The notes below the pieces were generated by a model. It made no database searches. It was not told the origin of the DNA and saw nothing but the letters and a program-made list of their open reading frames with translations. DNA of 64,000 bases from contig OY821793.1 in assembly GCA_963682175.1 (NCBI GenBank), forward strand, positions 30,270,391-30,334,390, written 5' to 3'. The DNA is from Triglochin maritima. Lineage: Eukaryota; Streptophyta; Magnoliopsida; Alismatales; Juncaginaceae. A program made the translations under genes and the position numbers. How positions within the stretch are numbered: position 1 is the first letter of the stretch; each line of letters starts with the position of its first letter. Of the stretch, positions 13,074 through 24,345 are shown piece after piece.

Positions 13074-13241
13074 CGGAGTTCGACCCAAAACCCTAGATCG
13101 GAGAAGGACTTTACCCTTCTTTTTTTTTTTGGGGGGGGGGTTTCGCTGATTTCTTTCTTCAACTCCGTTTTTTTTCTATTCTATTTCCCCCCTTTTTTTA
13201 AGGGATTTTGTTTGGAAAGGGTAAACTGGTTTTTTATTTGG
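13074..13241 (-). promoter_or_regulatory. 5' leader of the G3BP-like gene: telo-box and T/G homopolymer
   Basis: Just upstream of the start codon lies AAACCCTA (13088-13095), a telo-box element common in plant genes of the translation machinery and cycling cells. Beyond it is a run of about 11 T then 10 G on the plus strand (13120-13140). The foldback MITE begins only about 170 bp from the ATG, so the promoter probably lies in or beyond the MITE. Confidence 0.4.
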
Positions 13242-13767
13242 GTTAATTACAGTTTGACCTCCTAATTATGCTTTGGTATCACTTTGCCCCCCTAAATTTT
13301 CAAAGTTAACAGTTACCTCCCTTGAACTTTAATTTTGTAACACTTTGCCCCCTGAACTTCAAAAACTCATTATTTAACACACATTCGACGTTTTTTTCCT
13401 AATTTTTTTGTTGTATCCCTAATACACTCATAAACCTATATTTACGTGAAAGTTTGGATCGAAACGGATGTCGGATATGGTTGGAATTTGGGTCGGTTTG
13501 ACACTCAATTCGACCCAAATTCCAACCATATCCGACCTCCGTTTCGATCCAAACTTTCATGTAAATATAGGTTTAGGAGTGTATTAGGGATACAACAAAA
13601 AAAATTAGGAAAAACAACGTTGAATGTGTGTTAAATATTGAGTTTTTGAAGTTCAGGGGGGCAAAGTGTTACAAAATTAAAGTTCAGGGGAGGTAACTGT
13701 TAACTTTGAAAGTTCAGGGGGTAAAGTGATACCAATGCATAGTTCAGGGGGTCAAACTGTAATTAAC
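13242..13767. mobile_element. 526-bp foldback MITE (near-perfect hairpin)
   Basis: The left arm starts GTTAATTACAGTTTGACC and the right arm ends with its inverse complement, GTCAAACTGTAATTAAC. The two arms, each about 255 bp, stay complementary to the centre near 13505, where only a few bases (around TTTGACACTCAA) form the loop. Recognisable paired blocks include GGAATTTGGGTCG / CGACCCAAATTCC and GTTCAGGGGG-type words at both ends. There is no coding capacity. The terminal sequence recalls MITEs widespread in plants that are often assigned to Mutator-like elements, but I found no clear target duplication, so the superfamily is open. Confidence 0.9.
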
Positions 13768-14594
13768 ATTTAATTTTGGTTTTTATTCATTGTTATGTTT
13801 ATATTATGAGACCAAAATATGAGGTCTTTTTGTGAATTTTTGTGTCCTCGTATTAATAGGTTTGGTGTGTCATATTTTCGTTGAATAAAATGCAGTATAA
13901 ATAATCTAAATAACCTACCGATTTTTTCAATTATTCAAATTTGTCGTAAGTTCCGTCTTTTTTACGAGAATTCCTAAGATATATAACATTTGCCACCAAA
14001 GCACGTCCTGGTGTTTGCAACGTCGGCGGTCGTACTACGTTTTGGATTCTTTCCTTGTCGTAAAGTCTCATAGTCAAGAAAAAAAAAGACCCAAACACGC
14101 TACATTGTCCTCACCAAACTTCTCACATGTTGCCACATCAAGTACATAATTTTGATCTCAAACACAAAATAAAACCTAGAAGTAGACCTCAATAAATTTG
14201 ATCTTTCGAGTTTGTTGCAACATAGTTTTAGCTTAACAGACAAATTGCCAGTAAGGAACTTCAAGTTCTAACCAGAAAGAGGTAATAAATTTCAGATACA
14301 AATTTTAATATAACTCTCAATATGTAAACAGATTGTGCTTATTTTGTGAAAAAAGAAAATGTTTTGTTACAAAATGAGTTTCCTCTTGTGAGTTAAATAT
14401 AAGCTAAATATAATCCCCAAGCTTGCAGTACCCCAAACCGGCAGATGCCACCGGTGATGTGGGATTGGAAATGATGCAGTGTTGTTGATATATACCTCCA
14501 TGTTGGTGATTATATCATTTGTAATCACCAATGCGGCCATACAGATTTTTTAAGAAAATCCACCTACATCCGGGAACCATATAAAAATGGTATT
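13768..14594. other. Intergenic, no gene seen
   Basis: AT-rich spacer without coding signals. A small perfect hairpin, TTGGTGATTA / TAATCACCAA (14503-14512 and 14522-14531), is the only structure noticed. The last bases before 14600 (AGTAA, 14595-14599) are the left target duplication of the adjacent solo LTR. Confidence 0.5.
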
Positions 14595-15079
14595 AGTAAT
14601 GTAACATCCCCGAATAGCGGAGAATTTAAACTTTTAAAATCAAGAGGAACACAATGATAAAACCATCAAGAGTGGGGACATTACTGAAAGAAACACCCAA
14701 ATACGTCTGGTGCGTCATATTACATAAGAATTTGCCAAAAGAGTGATTACATCATAACACAAAACACATAGTACATGTAATCACGACAACCTACAGTAGG
14801 TAGACGACAGGATCCAGTCCCAAAGTTCAATCTCCCTTATTCAGCACCCGCCGGAACCTAACGCGGTCCTGAAAAAGATGCAACAACAATGCCTGAGTTT
14901 CCATAAGAAACCCTGTATGACAAACTCACTTATATGCCCTAACATACTAGTATAGCATGACATGAAATACAAAGCAGTAAACAACATTCCCACAAGGGCA
15001 AAATCGGACATCCGTCCTGCAATCGTTCCCGCTACCACACAGGCCCCGCGGTCTACAATCGTCACCGCTACCACACAGG

Positions 15080-16467
15080 TGTAGGATCGTGTGGGTCTAT
15101 GGGTCCACTAATCACTTTTAAGCTAATCCCTAATTCTCTACTTGATTAAGCAATCAAATGCGCAACGGAATAAACAAACAAGTAGAGAAGGAAAGATAAT
15201 GCAAACCACAAAAGACGCGTCGGTTTTTTTAGAGGTTCGGCACCCCACCTGGGTCCTAGTCCTCTCTTGCAAGCTCCGCTCGACTCAACGAGCTCCGCCT
15301 ACGTCTTCACTATGCTTCCCCGTTCCGGGCCGGGAGCAACGCCTTTTACACTTCTTCAAGCTTGCGAACAACCCTCGCCGAGCTTGGCACCACCTCTCAC
15401 AATCCGAGAGGATCACTTCGGGCTCTCACCGAAGTCTATACTCGTGTCTTGGGTTTTCACCAAGACCCTTGCTCACTTGACAACACAAGTAACTGAGTGG
15501 GATTCACTCTCTAATTGAGCACAACAATTGCTAGATGATTGAGTGATGAATGATGTGGAAATTAGGCATTGGAATCACTAATTTGGAGCTTTGAGGTTGT
15601 GGAAAATCTCACTATAGGTTTGACACTTTGGAGTTGTGAAATTCTATGGAAAACTAAGTGTGAACCTCTATTTATAAGCTCCTAAAGATTTCTAGCCGTT
15701 TGGGATAGATTTGGTTGGGTTTTGTGTAAGATACACAAAACATAATTCAAATTCAGCAAAAACGGTCTCCAACCGGTCGACCTAAAGTGGAACCGGTCGA
15801 ACAGAACCTTGCAAAAACTAATGGATCGGTTGAACAAATGGATGGTTCGGTCGAACGGTTGGGAATAGTGTTATGCGTATATGACCGTTGTATGAATACG
15901 ACAAAATAAAACGGTCACATGAAAACCCGGAAACGGTCGAAAAAAATGGCAAAACCGGTCGACCGTTTTAGTCTGGGCAAAACACAACTGAAATCGGTTG
16001 AACTATGAGGCAAATCGGTTGAACAAAAATGGTCATGTAAAAACTCTAAATCTACTGAAACTGGTCGAACAAAAGGTCCAATCGGTCGAACGTTTTCGGA
16101 CAGGATTTAAGGTTTAGTTTTAGTGATTTTCCGACTATGTTTTGGATGACCTATCGAAGTCCGATTGACCTGAAATTTTGTGTGTGACTTCTCTAAGGAC
16201 CCTAGTGTGTGAATGAACGGATATTAGCTTAAGTTATGCTCAATTCACATATGTTCCTAAGACTCAAAGAAAAGTAAAATACACGTCTTCAATCCAGCTT
16301 GATTACATGTCTTGACTTGATTTTTCTTCTTTCTTGAGTCTTGATCACCTGTAGATGTTAGCAAAATACAACATATATACCATTATACTACATGTGCTAA
16401 TCATGTCCTAATTAAGATTAGGTTGAATTACATCATCAAAATATGGATTAAGGCCAAAAAGCCAACA
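15080..16467. mobile_element. Nested solo LTR of a different family
   Basis: A 1388-bp unit begins TGTAGGATCG and ends AAGCCAACA, flanked by the exact duplication ACAGG (15075-15079 and 16468-16472). It has TG...CA ends and no protein-coding homology. It interrupts the outer LTR, so it inserted later. Its ends and body do not resemble the outer LTR. However, 15770-16100 contains its own set of CGGTCGACC, CGGTCGAAC and CGGTTGAAC motifs spaced much like those in the outer family. Confidence 0.88.
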
Positions 16468-16639
16468 ACAGGTCCCCGTAGAGACCTACCGTAGGCACAT
16501 ACGGTCTAACGGACAGTACGCAACACATCCCCACACATGACTACACAAGCCAAGAGATCGGTGAGGAGGCGTTCGCACTTCCGCACGGGTAGAATCAGAT
16601 CTGAAAACATCATGGTCCACCACCACACCAACGGAGTCG

Positions 16640-16850
16640 TCGCTCAGGTCGGTCCATCACCGACACCACACAGGCCGCACTGTACCTCACTCGATAGGTG
16701 CCCAATCGAGCTACCTGCCGGAACACATCATCGACAGTCCATCGCCGCAACCACACAGGCTACGTGTGATCCTCCCTGCTGCCACACAGGCCGCACAGGG
16801 GCCCTCCCGCCGCCACACAGGCCGCACAGGCACGTGCAATCACTGCCTAT
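16640..16850. repeat. CCACACAGGCCGCAC short repeats inside the outer solo LTR
   Basis: The words CACACAGGCCGCAC, CACACAGGCTACG and GCCACACAGGCCGCACAGG recur several times, interspersed with GC-rich spacers. They continue the pattern GCTACCACACAGG seen just before the nested LTR at 15010-15080. This is an irregular tandem repeat within the LTR and is not coding. Confidence 0.6.
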
Positions 16851-17279
16851 CAAGGTCAGTCGAACATATCCGCCACACAAAGGGCCAGACAATAGACAGA
16901 TCCGAACCGAAGTCCGCAAGGTCAACAAGCTCCACGTGCAGACACCAACTCCACCGCTATAAAAGCAGGGCAGCGGCCTCCGTAGCCCCTCAGGCCGGTA
17001 GTCACTTCACCCAACGATAGTTGCGTGCCCGCTGAAGCAATGGGGATCCGCAATCCCTCAAGCTGCTACTCTACAATGAGTCCAATCAATCCATCATATT
17101 AGTCACGATCCATACATGGAGGTGACGCGTTCCGGACACCCACACTCTTCCACACGGCGGTCCCTGGGCAGGCACGCGTAACGCGCCCACCGTCACCTCC
17201 CGGCTCACGCACAAGGTGAGGACACGGGTTTCCGTGGACAGAGTTGGCATCCTAAGCGGAACCAGGAATTATGTCCTGT

Positions 17280-17520
17280 GCAAAACGGTCGACCGAAGCG
17301 TCTGCCACGGTCGAACTATTTGCACAAAACATAAGTCCCAACGATCTACCGAAGGTCTAAAACCGGTCGACCGAACGAGGTCCAAATTCGGAGTCTGGTC
17401 AACATCAAAATCAAATCTATCGGTCGACCGACTCAGGGGTCTCAGTCGACCGAAACACCACAGACAGTCAAAATACACTACATTCGGTCGACCGTCCGAG
17501 GGACCCGGTCGACCGTCCGA
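17280..17520. repeat. Paired GGTCGACC palindrome array in the outer solo LTR
   Basis: The motifs CGGTCGACCG, CGGTCGAAC and CAGTCGACCG occur near 17286/17308, 17340/17363, 17419/17442 and 17484/17504. Members of a pair are about 20-23 bp apart, and pairs repeat every 55-80 bp. The arrangement matches the arrays in the young element's LTRs. Confidence 0.8.
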
Positions 17521-18055
17521 CGTCTTCAACCTCGCGTCAGCCAAGGTTATACGTCGATTCCTCGTCGCCGGCGAGGTCTCCGACTTCCCGTGACAGACCA
17601 AAACATCACCCCAACGTGGGTGATCACTAAAGGCCTCTAATGCAAGAACTTGGCATACCTCACTTCCGGTGAGACGAAGAACGTCGGAGCTCCGCAACCA
17701 ACTCCGGTCCGCACAACACGCACCTCCTCCTCGCGCCTTCTTCCCACCACGTCCTTGCCTCACGCGCGCCTTGATCGCACCACTACGCCGCCCGAGCTTC
17801 AGAGGGAGAGGAAGGAATGGATGGAGAGGAGGAGAAGAAGAAGAAGAAGAAGAAAAGGAAGGAAGGAAAACGTGAGAGAGAGGGGGAGAAGATGAGATGG
17901 GTGTTTTCTCCCAACACCCCAACCCATCCCCCTACACCACTATCTCATGCCTCCTTCACCTCACCCATCACTCCTCCTATTCCCCATGCAAACACCACCA
18001 TTAGCCACCTAAACACCAATTAATCCTTAAGCAAAGTTAAGGTCTTTACAAGTAA

Positions 18056-19229
18056 CATAATACAATTATAGTATAATGACATGAGAGTTTAATTGCCATG
18101 GAAACAATTACGTTTCATACTATAAATTGTAATTTCAGCCAAAATCAAGTGATCCCACTCTATATTATATATGTGATACGATAGAATGCATGCAAAGAAG
18201 GTATCGGCCAAAGATGTTGAAATTTATAGGAGAAACTGAAACAGAAACCTCATGCGCGCGAAGTTATGATATTGAGTTCATATTTTTGAACCAATATAGT
18301 ACTGCAGAAAGAACACTTGCTGTTATTGGACAACACAACACAAGACACAAATATTGACCAAAAAACTTCAATAAGATCAATCTATTGATCTTGTAAGTAA
18401 GATGATGATGCTATCTTTCACCCAAACACTACATTAAACCTGAACTACATTAGAACATATCGGCTCTAAATACTTATCCCCAATTCGATAATTGTCTCGT
18501 ACCACTCACGGGCTTCTCCAGTTCATCCTTTGCCTGCCAATGTTTAATAAAAGAAGGAAAAGATAAAGAAAAACACAGTCGCCAAGAAGAAGACACGAGT
18601 TCGGTCAAAATCCTATCCCTGAAATAGTTAGAAACAACAATTTTATTTTAGGCTAGCTAATAATCATAGAATTGAAGAAAAATATTTTGGGGGAGATTTA
18701 TTTAAGTAGTTTTTTCTTCTTTTCAGAAACATTACATTGGAATGGGGTTTTCTCATAAACTAAAAATGTTTAAACTAAGAGAAAAACATTATATTACAGA
18801 CGTAATTACAGAAACTAGTCTGTCCAAATACAAACAGAACATCCAAAAGAAGACACCAAACATTCCCATGGGGTTCAATCTTGATCCTCTAAGATTAAAT
18901 GAAAGATCACCCAGCTGGTCGGTGCAAAAATCAGAGTCACATGCATGGTTCGGGCTTATAAGTAGAAGAGTACTGTTTTGGATCAAACATTGGTGGTATT
19001 TGCTTGTAGCTAGCAACGGGTGCAAGCTAGGCTTGCACTGAGTCCAAATAAGATCGCTTCCAGTGTCGGCGATCGAAAGGAGTTCTGATATGCCATTTGT
19101 TATATTCTAAACGTTTTTAATGTTTAATCTTGTTTAGGTGGTGGTTTAGGAGAGTTTGAAATGGACGGTTGAGATGTGTTGGGAGGTTGTATATAAGGTT
19201 TGAATTTCTCTCTCCTCTTGGTGCGCGGT
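18056..19229. other. Intergenic, no gene seen
   Basis: AT-rich DNA with only short random open frames. No domain, repeat border or RNA gene recognised. Confidence 0.5.
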
Positions 19230-19990
19230 GAAGTCGTGTCATTCGGTCGACTGAATGATCACCTAGAGAACTGACCCAACCGAAAAACTCGCCCATTTGT
19301 CGAACGACAAAGAGGACTCGGTCGACCGAAAAGTACCAGTAAGAAAACCATTTTCGCAAACCACGATAAACGGTCGGACGACCTAAAATTTCCGGTCGAC
19401 CGAAAACCTTCAGTAGAACTCACCAACAATCCACACTATACGGTCGACCGCAACAATACATCCGGTCGACCGGTCATTAAGTTAACTTAAGTGGTCGGTC
19501 GGACGAGTCAAACATGCAGTCGACCGTTTGGATGGTCAACGCCCCAACCGACCTACGACGGTACTTTCGGTCGACCGACAAAGGGGTCCCGTCCGACCGA
19601 AAGCACCTAGAGCCTCCATCTCTCGCTCAAATTGCACAACCGGTCGACCACCCCAAATGTATCGTTCGACCGGTACGAGGGATATTGCCCAAAATACACT
19701 ATAACCGGTCGACCGAACCCAAAACACCGGTCGACCGTTTATAGTGCAGAAATAGCTGTGCAGGTCCGACGAATCAATCGACCTTTAGGCTTGAAGAAGC
19801 ATTTAAAGAATCATGACGAGCGCTTCCTCGCAAGACCTCTCCTCCGGCGAACACTTCAACTCAAATACCTCGACTTCGGCAACGTCCGAGCTCCTCCCAG
19901 CCACTCCAAAACGGAGCCTCCGGCTCGCCTACGGAAGAGAAAGAAATGAACGGGAAAGAGAGAGAAGAGAGATGTGTGGGTGAGAGAGAT
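19230..19990. mobile_element. Truncated LTR fragment with GGTCGACC array
   Basis: The segment has the same arrangement as the outer solo LTR and the young LTRs: an array of CGGTCGACCG-type palindromes (paired near 19370/19393, 19440/19461, 19493/19517, 19567/19590, 19640/19662 and 19705/19727), then a CTTGAAGAAGC-like block, a GC-rich patch and a GAGAGA-rich end. Neither a TGTAAC start nor a TTACA end with a target duplication was found, so I read it as a truncated copy in the same orientation. Confidence 0.65.
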
Positions 19991-21180
19991 AAAATATTTT
20001 AACCTTTATATACAACATTCTTATATCTTTGAATCTTTGAAGATGATGTTGGATATCTCTCGTTATTCCACAAAAAAACACAGATCACGACTTTGTTCTT
20101 TTTTGAATGTGAAATTCGTTTGGCTGTTAATACTATCAAAGAAAAATATTTGGAATCATGTTATATTAATCTCGAATTCAAACTCTACATAAGAAATTGA
20201 ATTATTAAACAATGACTTCTGCAAACCAGAAAAATTATTGTACAAGTCTCTTTTAAACACAATCAATAAATATTCTCCAGTCTTCAATTGGTGAAGAAAT
20301 GACCATCTAATTAGTTGTAGACATGATATTAATGGTATCTGCGAAGCAACAACTACTAGTAATCCTTATATTAGTAGTTGTCCTCTTCGTGACTAACCCA
20401 GACAGTGACAACAACGATCTTCCCAACAACTTCTTCATTGCTAATATATATCTATCTACCTCAAAATATATGCAGAAATATATGTCTACGTACGGGCAAA
20501 ACAATGTAATAATAATTTTCATCTAAAACAAAAACAGTTGTCAACCGAGAGACAAATTAAGAATTAATTAAACTGATTATTGTTTCTCCAAATTCACAAC
20601 TAACTCAATTAGTCGATGTTTTATCAACGTCTTTATCTATAGACAATGCCATGAGTTTGTGAAGTGTCCTTTTCTAACTGTATGAATACCACAAGATGAA
20701 TTAAAATCATAACAAATTAATAAATCACTCTAGGAATACAACAACCATGGCATTTGCGACGATTCGCAGTGAATGAAAGACAAAAGTAAATGTTAAATTA
20801 GTTCGGCCCAATTAACATTCTTGGTCCAAAACTGTAACCCTCCTCTCTCTCTCCTTTTCCAAATTTCAAAAACCCCACGTAACCCTCCACGTAACTTCGA
20901 ACTCCCATCGCCCGGATCGATAAATCCCACGGTCAAGATTCTAAGGATCAGATTGATAAGTCTAAATAAACGGGTTCTTACTTATTAATTAAGCTTGGAC
21001 GTTAACCACCGCCATTAGGAGGCCCATCACAATTCCATCTTTCCCCGTAAATTCCAAAACCACCCTTCCTACTAACTCTCAACGGATGACAGATCTGAGG
21101 GTATTAAGGTAATACTTCGGGGGACAAAGTTGATATTTCTGAAGAAATCGTGGGCCATGAGATAGGGACGGGTGCTATAA
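19991..21180. other. Intergenic, upstream of a small plant gene
   Basis: No gene seen. The distal part is AT-rich. From about 20800 there is a mixed pyrimidine-rich stretch that probably belongs to the promoter of the gene at 21561. Confidence 0.5.
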
Positions 21181-21219
21181 ATGCCAAGGTAGAAAATGGC
21201 GTCGCCTCTTCCGAATTCC

Positions 21220-21229
21220 TATAAATAGC
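21220..21229 (+). promoter_or_regulatory. TATA box of the 21561 gene
   Basis: CTATAAATAG matches the plant TATA consensus and lies about 330 bp before the proposed start codon, followed by a CT-rich leader (21240-21320) typical of plant 5' UTRs. A second candidate, GCTATAAATG, occurs near 21175. Confidence 0.6.
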
Positions 21230-21560
21230 TACCTATTGCTCCCAAACCTTCACCCCTTTTGCTCTCTGAAAATTCCGAATCCCTCTTCTTTCTTCTTGTT
21301 TCTTCTCCTTTCTCTCTCCTCCGCCAGTCGATTCCCCTGCGCCGGCGATCGGAACCACCGCTCCATCCGGACGTTTTGCCTTTTTGTTGTTGTTGTTTCT
21401 GAACGTTTTGCCCCTGGTTTCTTCAACTATTCTTTCTCGAGTCCTAGGTCTCTTTCGGTTTCCTTTTTTTATAAATAAAATAAATCAATATATTCTCAAC
21501 TCCCTAGGTTTATTTATTATTTAACAGAAAATAAAAAAAAGAGTGGTGACGTGAGGAGGG

Positions 21561-21944
21561 ATGTCGAGTGTGGGTCCCAGCACGAGCCGTCCGGGTTTCC
21601 GTTCGTTCCTGACACCACTGGGTCCCGCACGGAAGCGAAAAGACCGAGATACCCCTCTCCCTCTTTCTCGGCTCGCGCCGACGAAACAAGCCGATCCGGC
21701 GCCGTATCCGACGCCGACGTATCCGATGCCGAGCAACGGTTTCCTTCTAGCAGGGTACCTGGCGCACGAGTACCTGACGTGCGGGACGTTGGAGGGGAAG
21801 AAGAAGAAGAAGGAGGAGGAGGAAGCCGAGCAGGCGAGGGCGTACGAGGAGGTGTCGGCTCTGGTGATGGGTGAGAATGGACCCCGCGTGAGTGGAGTAG
21901 TGAATCCGACGCAGCTGGGCCGTTGGATCCACACGATGCAGTAG
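21561..21944 (+). CDS. Small conserved plant protein, function unknown (127 aa)
   Basis: A single-exon frame of 127 codons. I recognise the layout of a plant-specific family of small proteins, but no biochemical role. Residues 1-30 are basic with an RPGFRSFLTPLG-type start and a KRKDRD cluster. A Pro-rich segment follows, then the conserved-looking block NGFLLAGYLAHEYLTCGTL (about residues 58-76), a Lys/Glu run (79-91), and a C-terminus with AYEEVSALV and VVNPTQLGRWIH. The Lys/Glu run is a low-complexity GAAGAAGAAG stretch in the DNA. The clear TATA box and pyrimidine-rich leader upstream support a real gene. The coding region is GC-rich compared with the flanks. Start choice: first ATG with the conserved N-terminal motif. 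Confidence 0.75.
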   Translation: MSSVGPSTSRPGFRSFLTPLGPARKRKDRDTPLPLSRLAPTKQADPAPYPTPTYPMPSNGFLLAGYLAHEYLTCGTLEGKKKKKEEEEAEQARAYEEVSALVMGENGPRVSGVVNPTQLGRWIHTMQ

Positions 21945-24340
21945 AGAAGATTGATTATTGGGTTTCAGGACACGTGGCGAGATCTTGGCACGTCCTGCAT
22001 GGGATTCAATTGTAACGTGCGCCGGTAGGGAGAAGAGAAGATTTTTATGTGGGAGTGACGACGGGACTTCATCGATCCAAGTTGGTTAGATGTATTCTTA
22101 AATTCTTGCTTTATTTGTTGTTGTGATGATAGATATTATATGTACAGTGGGATGATTAGTTTGAAGCTAGAGATTGTTGTTAGTTTGCATGCATGCATGC
22201 ATGCATGCAATTAATATATGGGTGGTGGTACGTCGAATATGGCTGTAGAGGCCGGAGAGGTAGGTTTTATTAGTATGTTGTTATCTTTGATCGATATATT
22301 TGCTTAATTAATTATGATTTCTAACATGCATGCGATCGTTCGTTTTGACTGTTAGCTAGATAATGTTCTTTGAAGACTTCATCTGCAGTTAGCCAGATAA
22401 TGTTGTTGGTGCGTTAAACTCTTGAAGTTCTACTGTATGTAGTATGTATTGGTTTGGTTTTCGTTTCATATTATACGTATTGTGTTGTTATTCTTTTACA
22501 TTTAACTTTCCAAGCCCAACTTATTGATTAATTGGTTATGAAGTTACATTTTAATAATTTAATTGCTCATTTGGTTGCAACGCTGGTTTTTTGAACTTCT
22601 AGTAACAAACCCGATCGATTCATCATCTACTTCTGTTGGTAGTCGTGTTGTAGTCTTGTAGCATCGAATACTTGAACTACTTTGTTAAATTTTCAGATAT
22701 GTATCTTAATTTTAACATTGTCATGCTTAAATTAAGATATTGTTGGTTAGTGAGAAAATTAAATGACGATTTTTTTTTATTTTTTATCATAGGGTTATGG
22801 GAAAAGATCTATAAAGGTGGAGTTCAAAACTTCAAATAGTCAAAGAGCACTACTATCTATTTGCTTGATAACTTTCCTTTTATTCAACGTACACCCTCTA
22901 CTTATCTATTGCTTTCCATGTTCGTAGCTACTCTTTCACCACTGTTCTAATTTTAATTATAAGATTCGTTGAAATATGAGACCTAATAGGCTTAATAATT
23001 TACTTGACAATTTTTTCTATGAACAATCGTATTTCTACTCTACTACCCAAGAGACCGACAGATACGTACGTACGTACTTACCAAGAAGAAACTAGAACTC
23101 GGATATTAATTTCAATCGTAATTAGTACTACTTAGGTTATTCCCGAGTTAATTCAATTAACAAATATCAAAACCATTTGGTGCACACTTTCATCCGCAAC
23201 TTGTGCTTGAACAGATTTATGTGCTACCCTCAAATAAATATATTGAGATGTTTGTAATGTTTTCCAAGGCATTACAGTATCAAATACATATATATAGAGA
23301 GAGAGAGAGAGAGAATCATTTCATTTTGTACAGATATGGATTTGATTGATGTAGCTCCACATATATATCTCATGCACCGAATAACAATGAGATCCTTTTC
23401 TTTTTAAAAAAAGGTATCTGAAGCTAAAGAAATTATAACTTTATAATCCCTTAAGCGTACAACTCCGAATATGAACTTTGGGAAGCATAAAGTGGTTTGG
23501 AGATTTTTAAGTTTCATGGTTTTACAAGTGGAACTTCAAGTTTGGTATTTCAATAATTTGGTTCTTTTTTGGTTTCGAATTTGCGCGTTATATGTAGTTT
23601 TACTGACAATTATCACTCTAGGAAGAAAAAAATGGTTTTTGTAACTTTCTTTATACCCTGTGAATTACTCTAATCATAATTTTTTTTAATTTCTTGTGTT
23701 ATATTTAGTTTCTTCTGATCTTACGGGAAATTTTTAGTTATGTCCTTTATCGCTTTCTTCGACTTTAGGATATATTATCGTGATGGGGTAAGTTCCCTCG
23801 CAAATTCTAGGTTCCTACGAGATATTTTTTCTAATTAAATAGTAGTCAAGACACTTCAATTGTAATTAAATAGCTCTAAATGCATGCGTCTTGGAAATCT
23901 TCAGACAGAAAATAGTTACATTTGAGAATTGAAGTTAAGGTTTAGAGATAAGGGATGAACTAAATTAATCACAACATATATAGAACAGATACAGTCATAC
24001 AGGTACAAAATTTTAATAAAGAACAACGGTTTAAGACTTTTAAGTAAATCCATTAACGTTATAATCGAAAAATTGGCTAAATACTATCTAACCGAAGCTA
24101 GCTCAATCAGTAAATTTCTAGTTTGTAGTTACTACACTTCGAATTGTCATTAGATAAAATCAACTGTCGAACCTCAGCAAAGTGAAGGCAGGAGTATAGT
24201 TGAAGTATAGTAGATCAAATCTTTTTAAGAAACAATAACCCTTACTATTATAGTGGAGGATATTTTGAATATCTACATTTTGATTAAAAGACAACTTGAT
24301 GGTTAAAACTTGAAGTTGGAAAATAGTCAAGTTACAGGCC
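21945..24340. other. 3' UTR then gene-free spacer
   Basis: The first ~200 bp is likely the 3' UTR of the small gene. After that come AT-rich spacers with simple repeats: (TGCA)6 at 22186-22209, a TACG run near 23063-23077 and a GA run near 23296-23312. No coding signal is seen. It ends at AAAAA (24341-24345), the left target duplication of the chromovirus. Confidence 0.5.
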
Positions 24341-24345
24341 AAAAA

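Larger units (their letters stand above)
14600..18050. mobile_element. Solo LTR (outer), relative of the young chromovirus, split by a nested LTR
   Basis: It begins TGTAACATCCCCGAATAGCG and ends GGTCTTTACA, with the exact 5-bp target duplication AGTAA at 14595-14599 and 18051-18055. Without the nested insertion it is about 2.06 kb. Order and content parallel the 1974-bp LTRs at 24346 and 30935: a TGTAAC start, a block with GGATCC and ATGCCTGAGTT, a GGTCGACCG array (17280-17520), a GGCATACCT block, then a pyrimidine-rich/GAAG end. The sequence has diverged enough that this is an older or separate subfamily. No internal retroviral genes remain, as expected after LTR-LTR recombination. Confidence 0.88.

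Noticed and set aside
14503..14531. Short perfect hairpin TTGGTGATTA / TAATCACCAA as a terminator or MITE
   Set aside because: Too small and isolated to support a function; no U-run or element borders.
17269..17922. 217-codon minus-strand frame in the solo LTR
   Set aside because: It runs through the palindrome array and GC-rich LTR end. Similar frames in the other LTRs are by-products of the same repeat.
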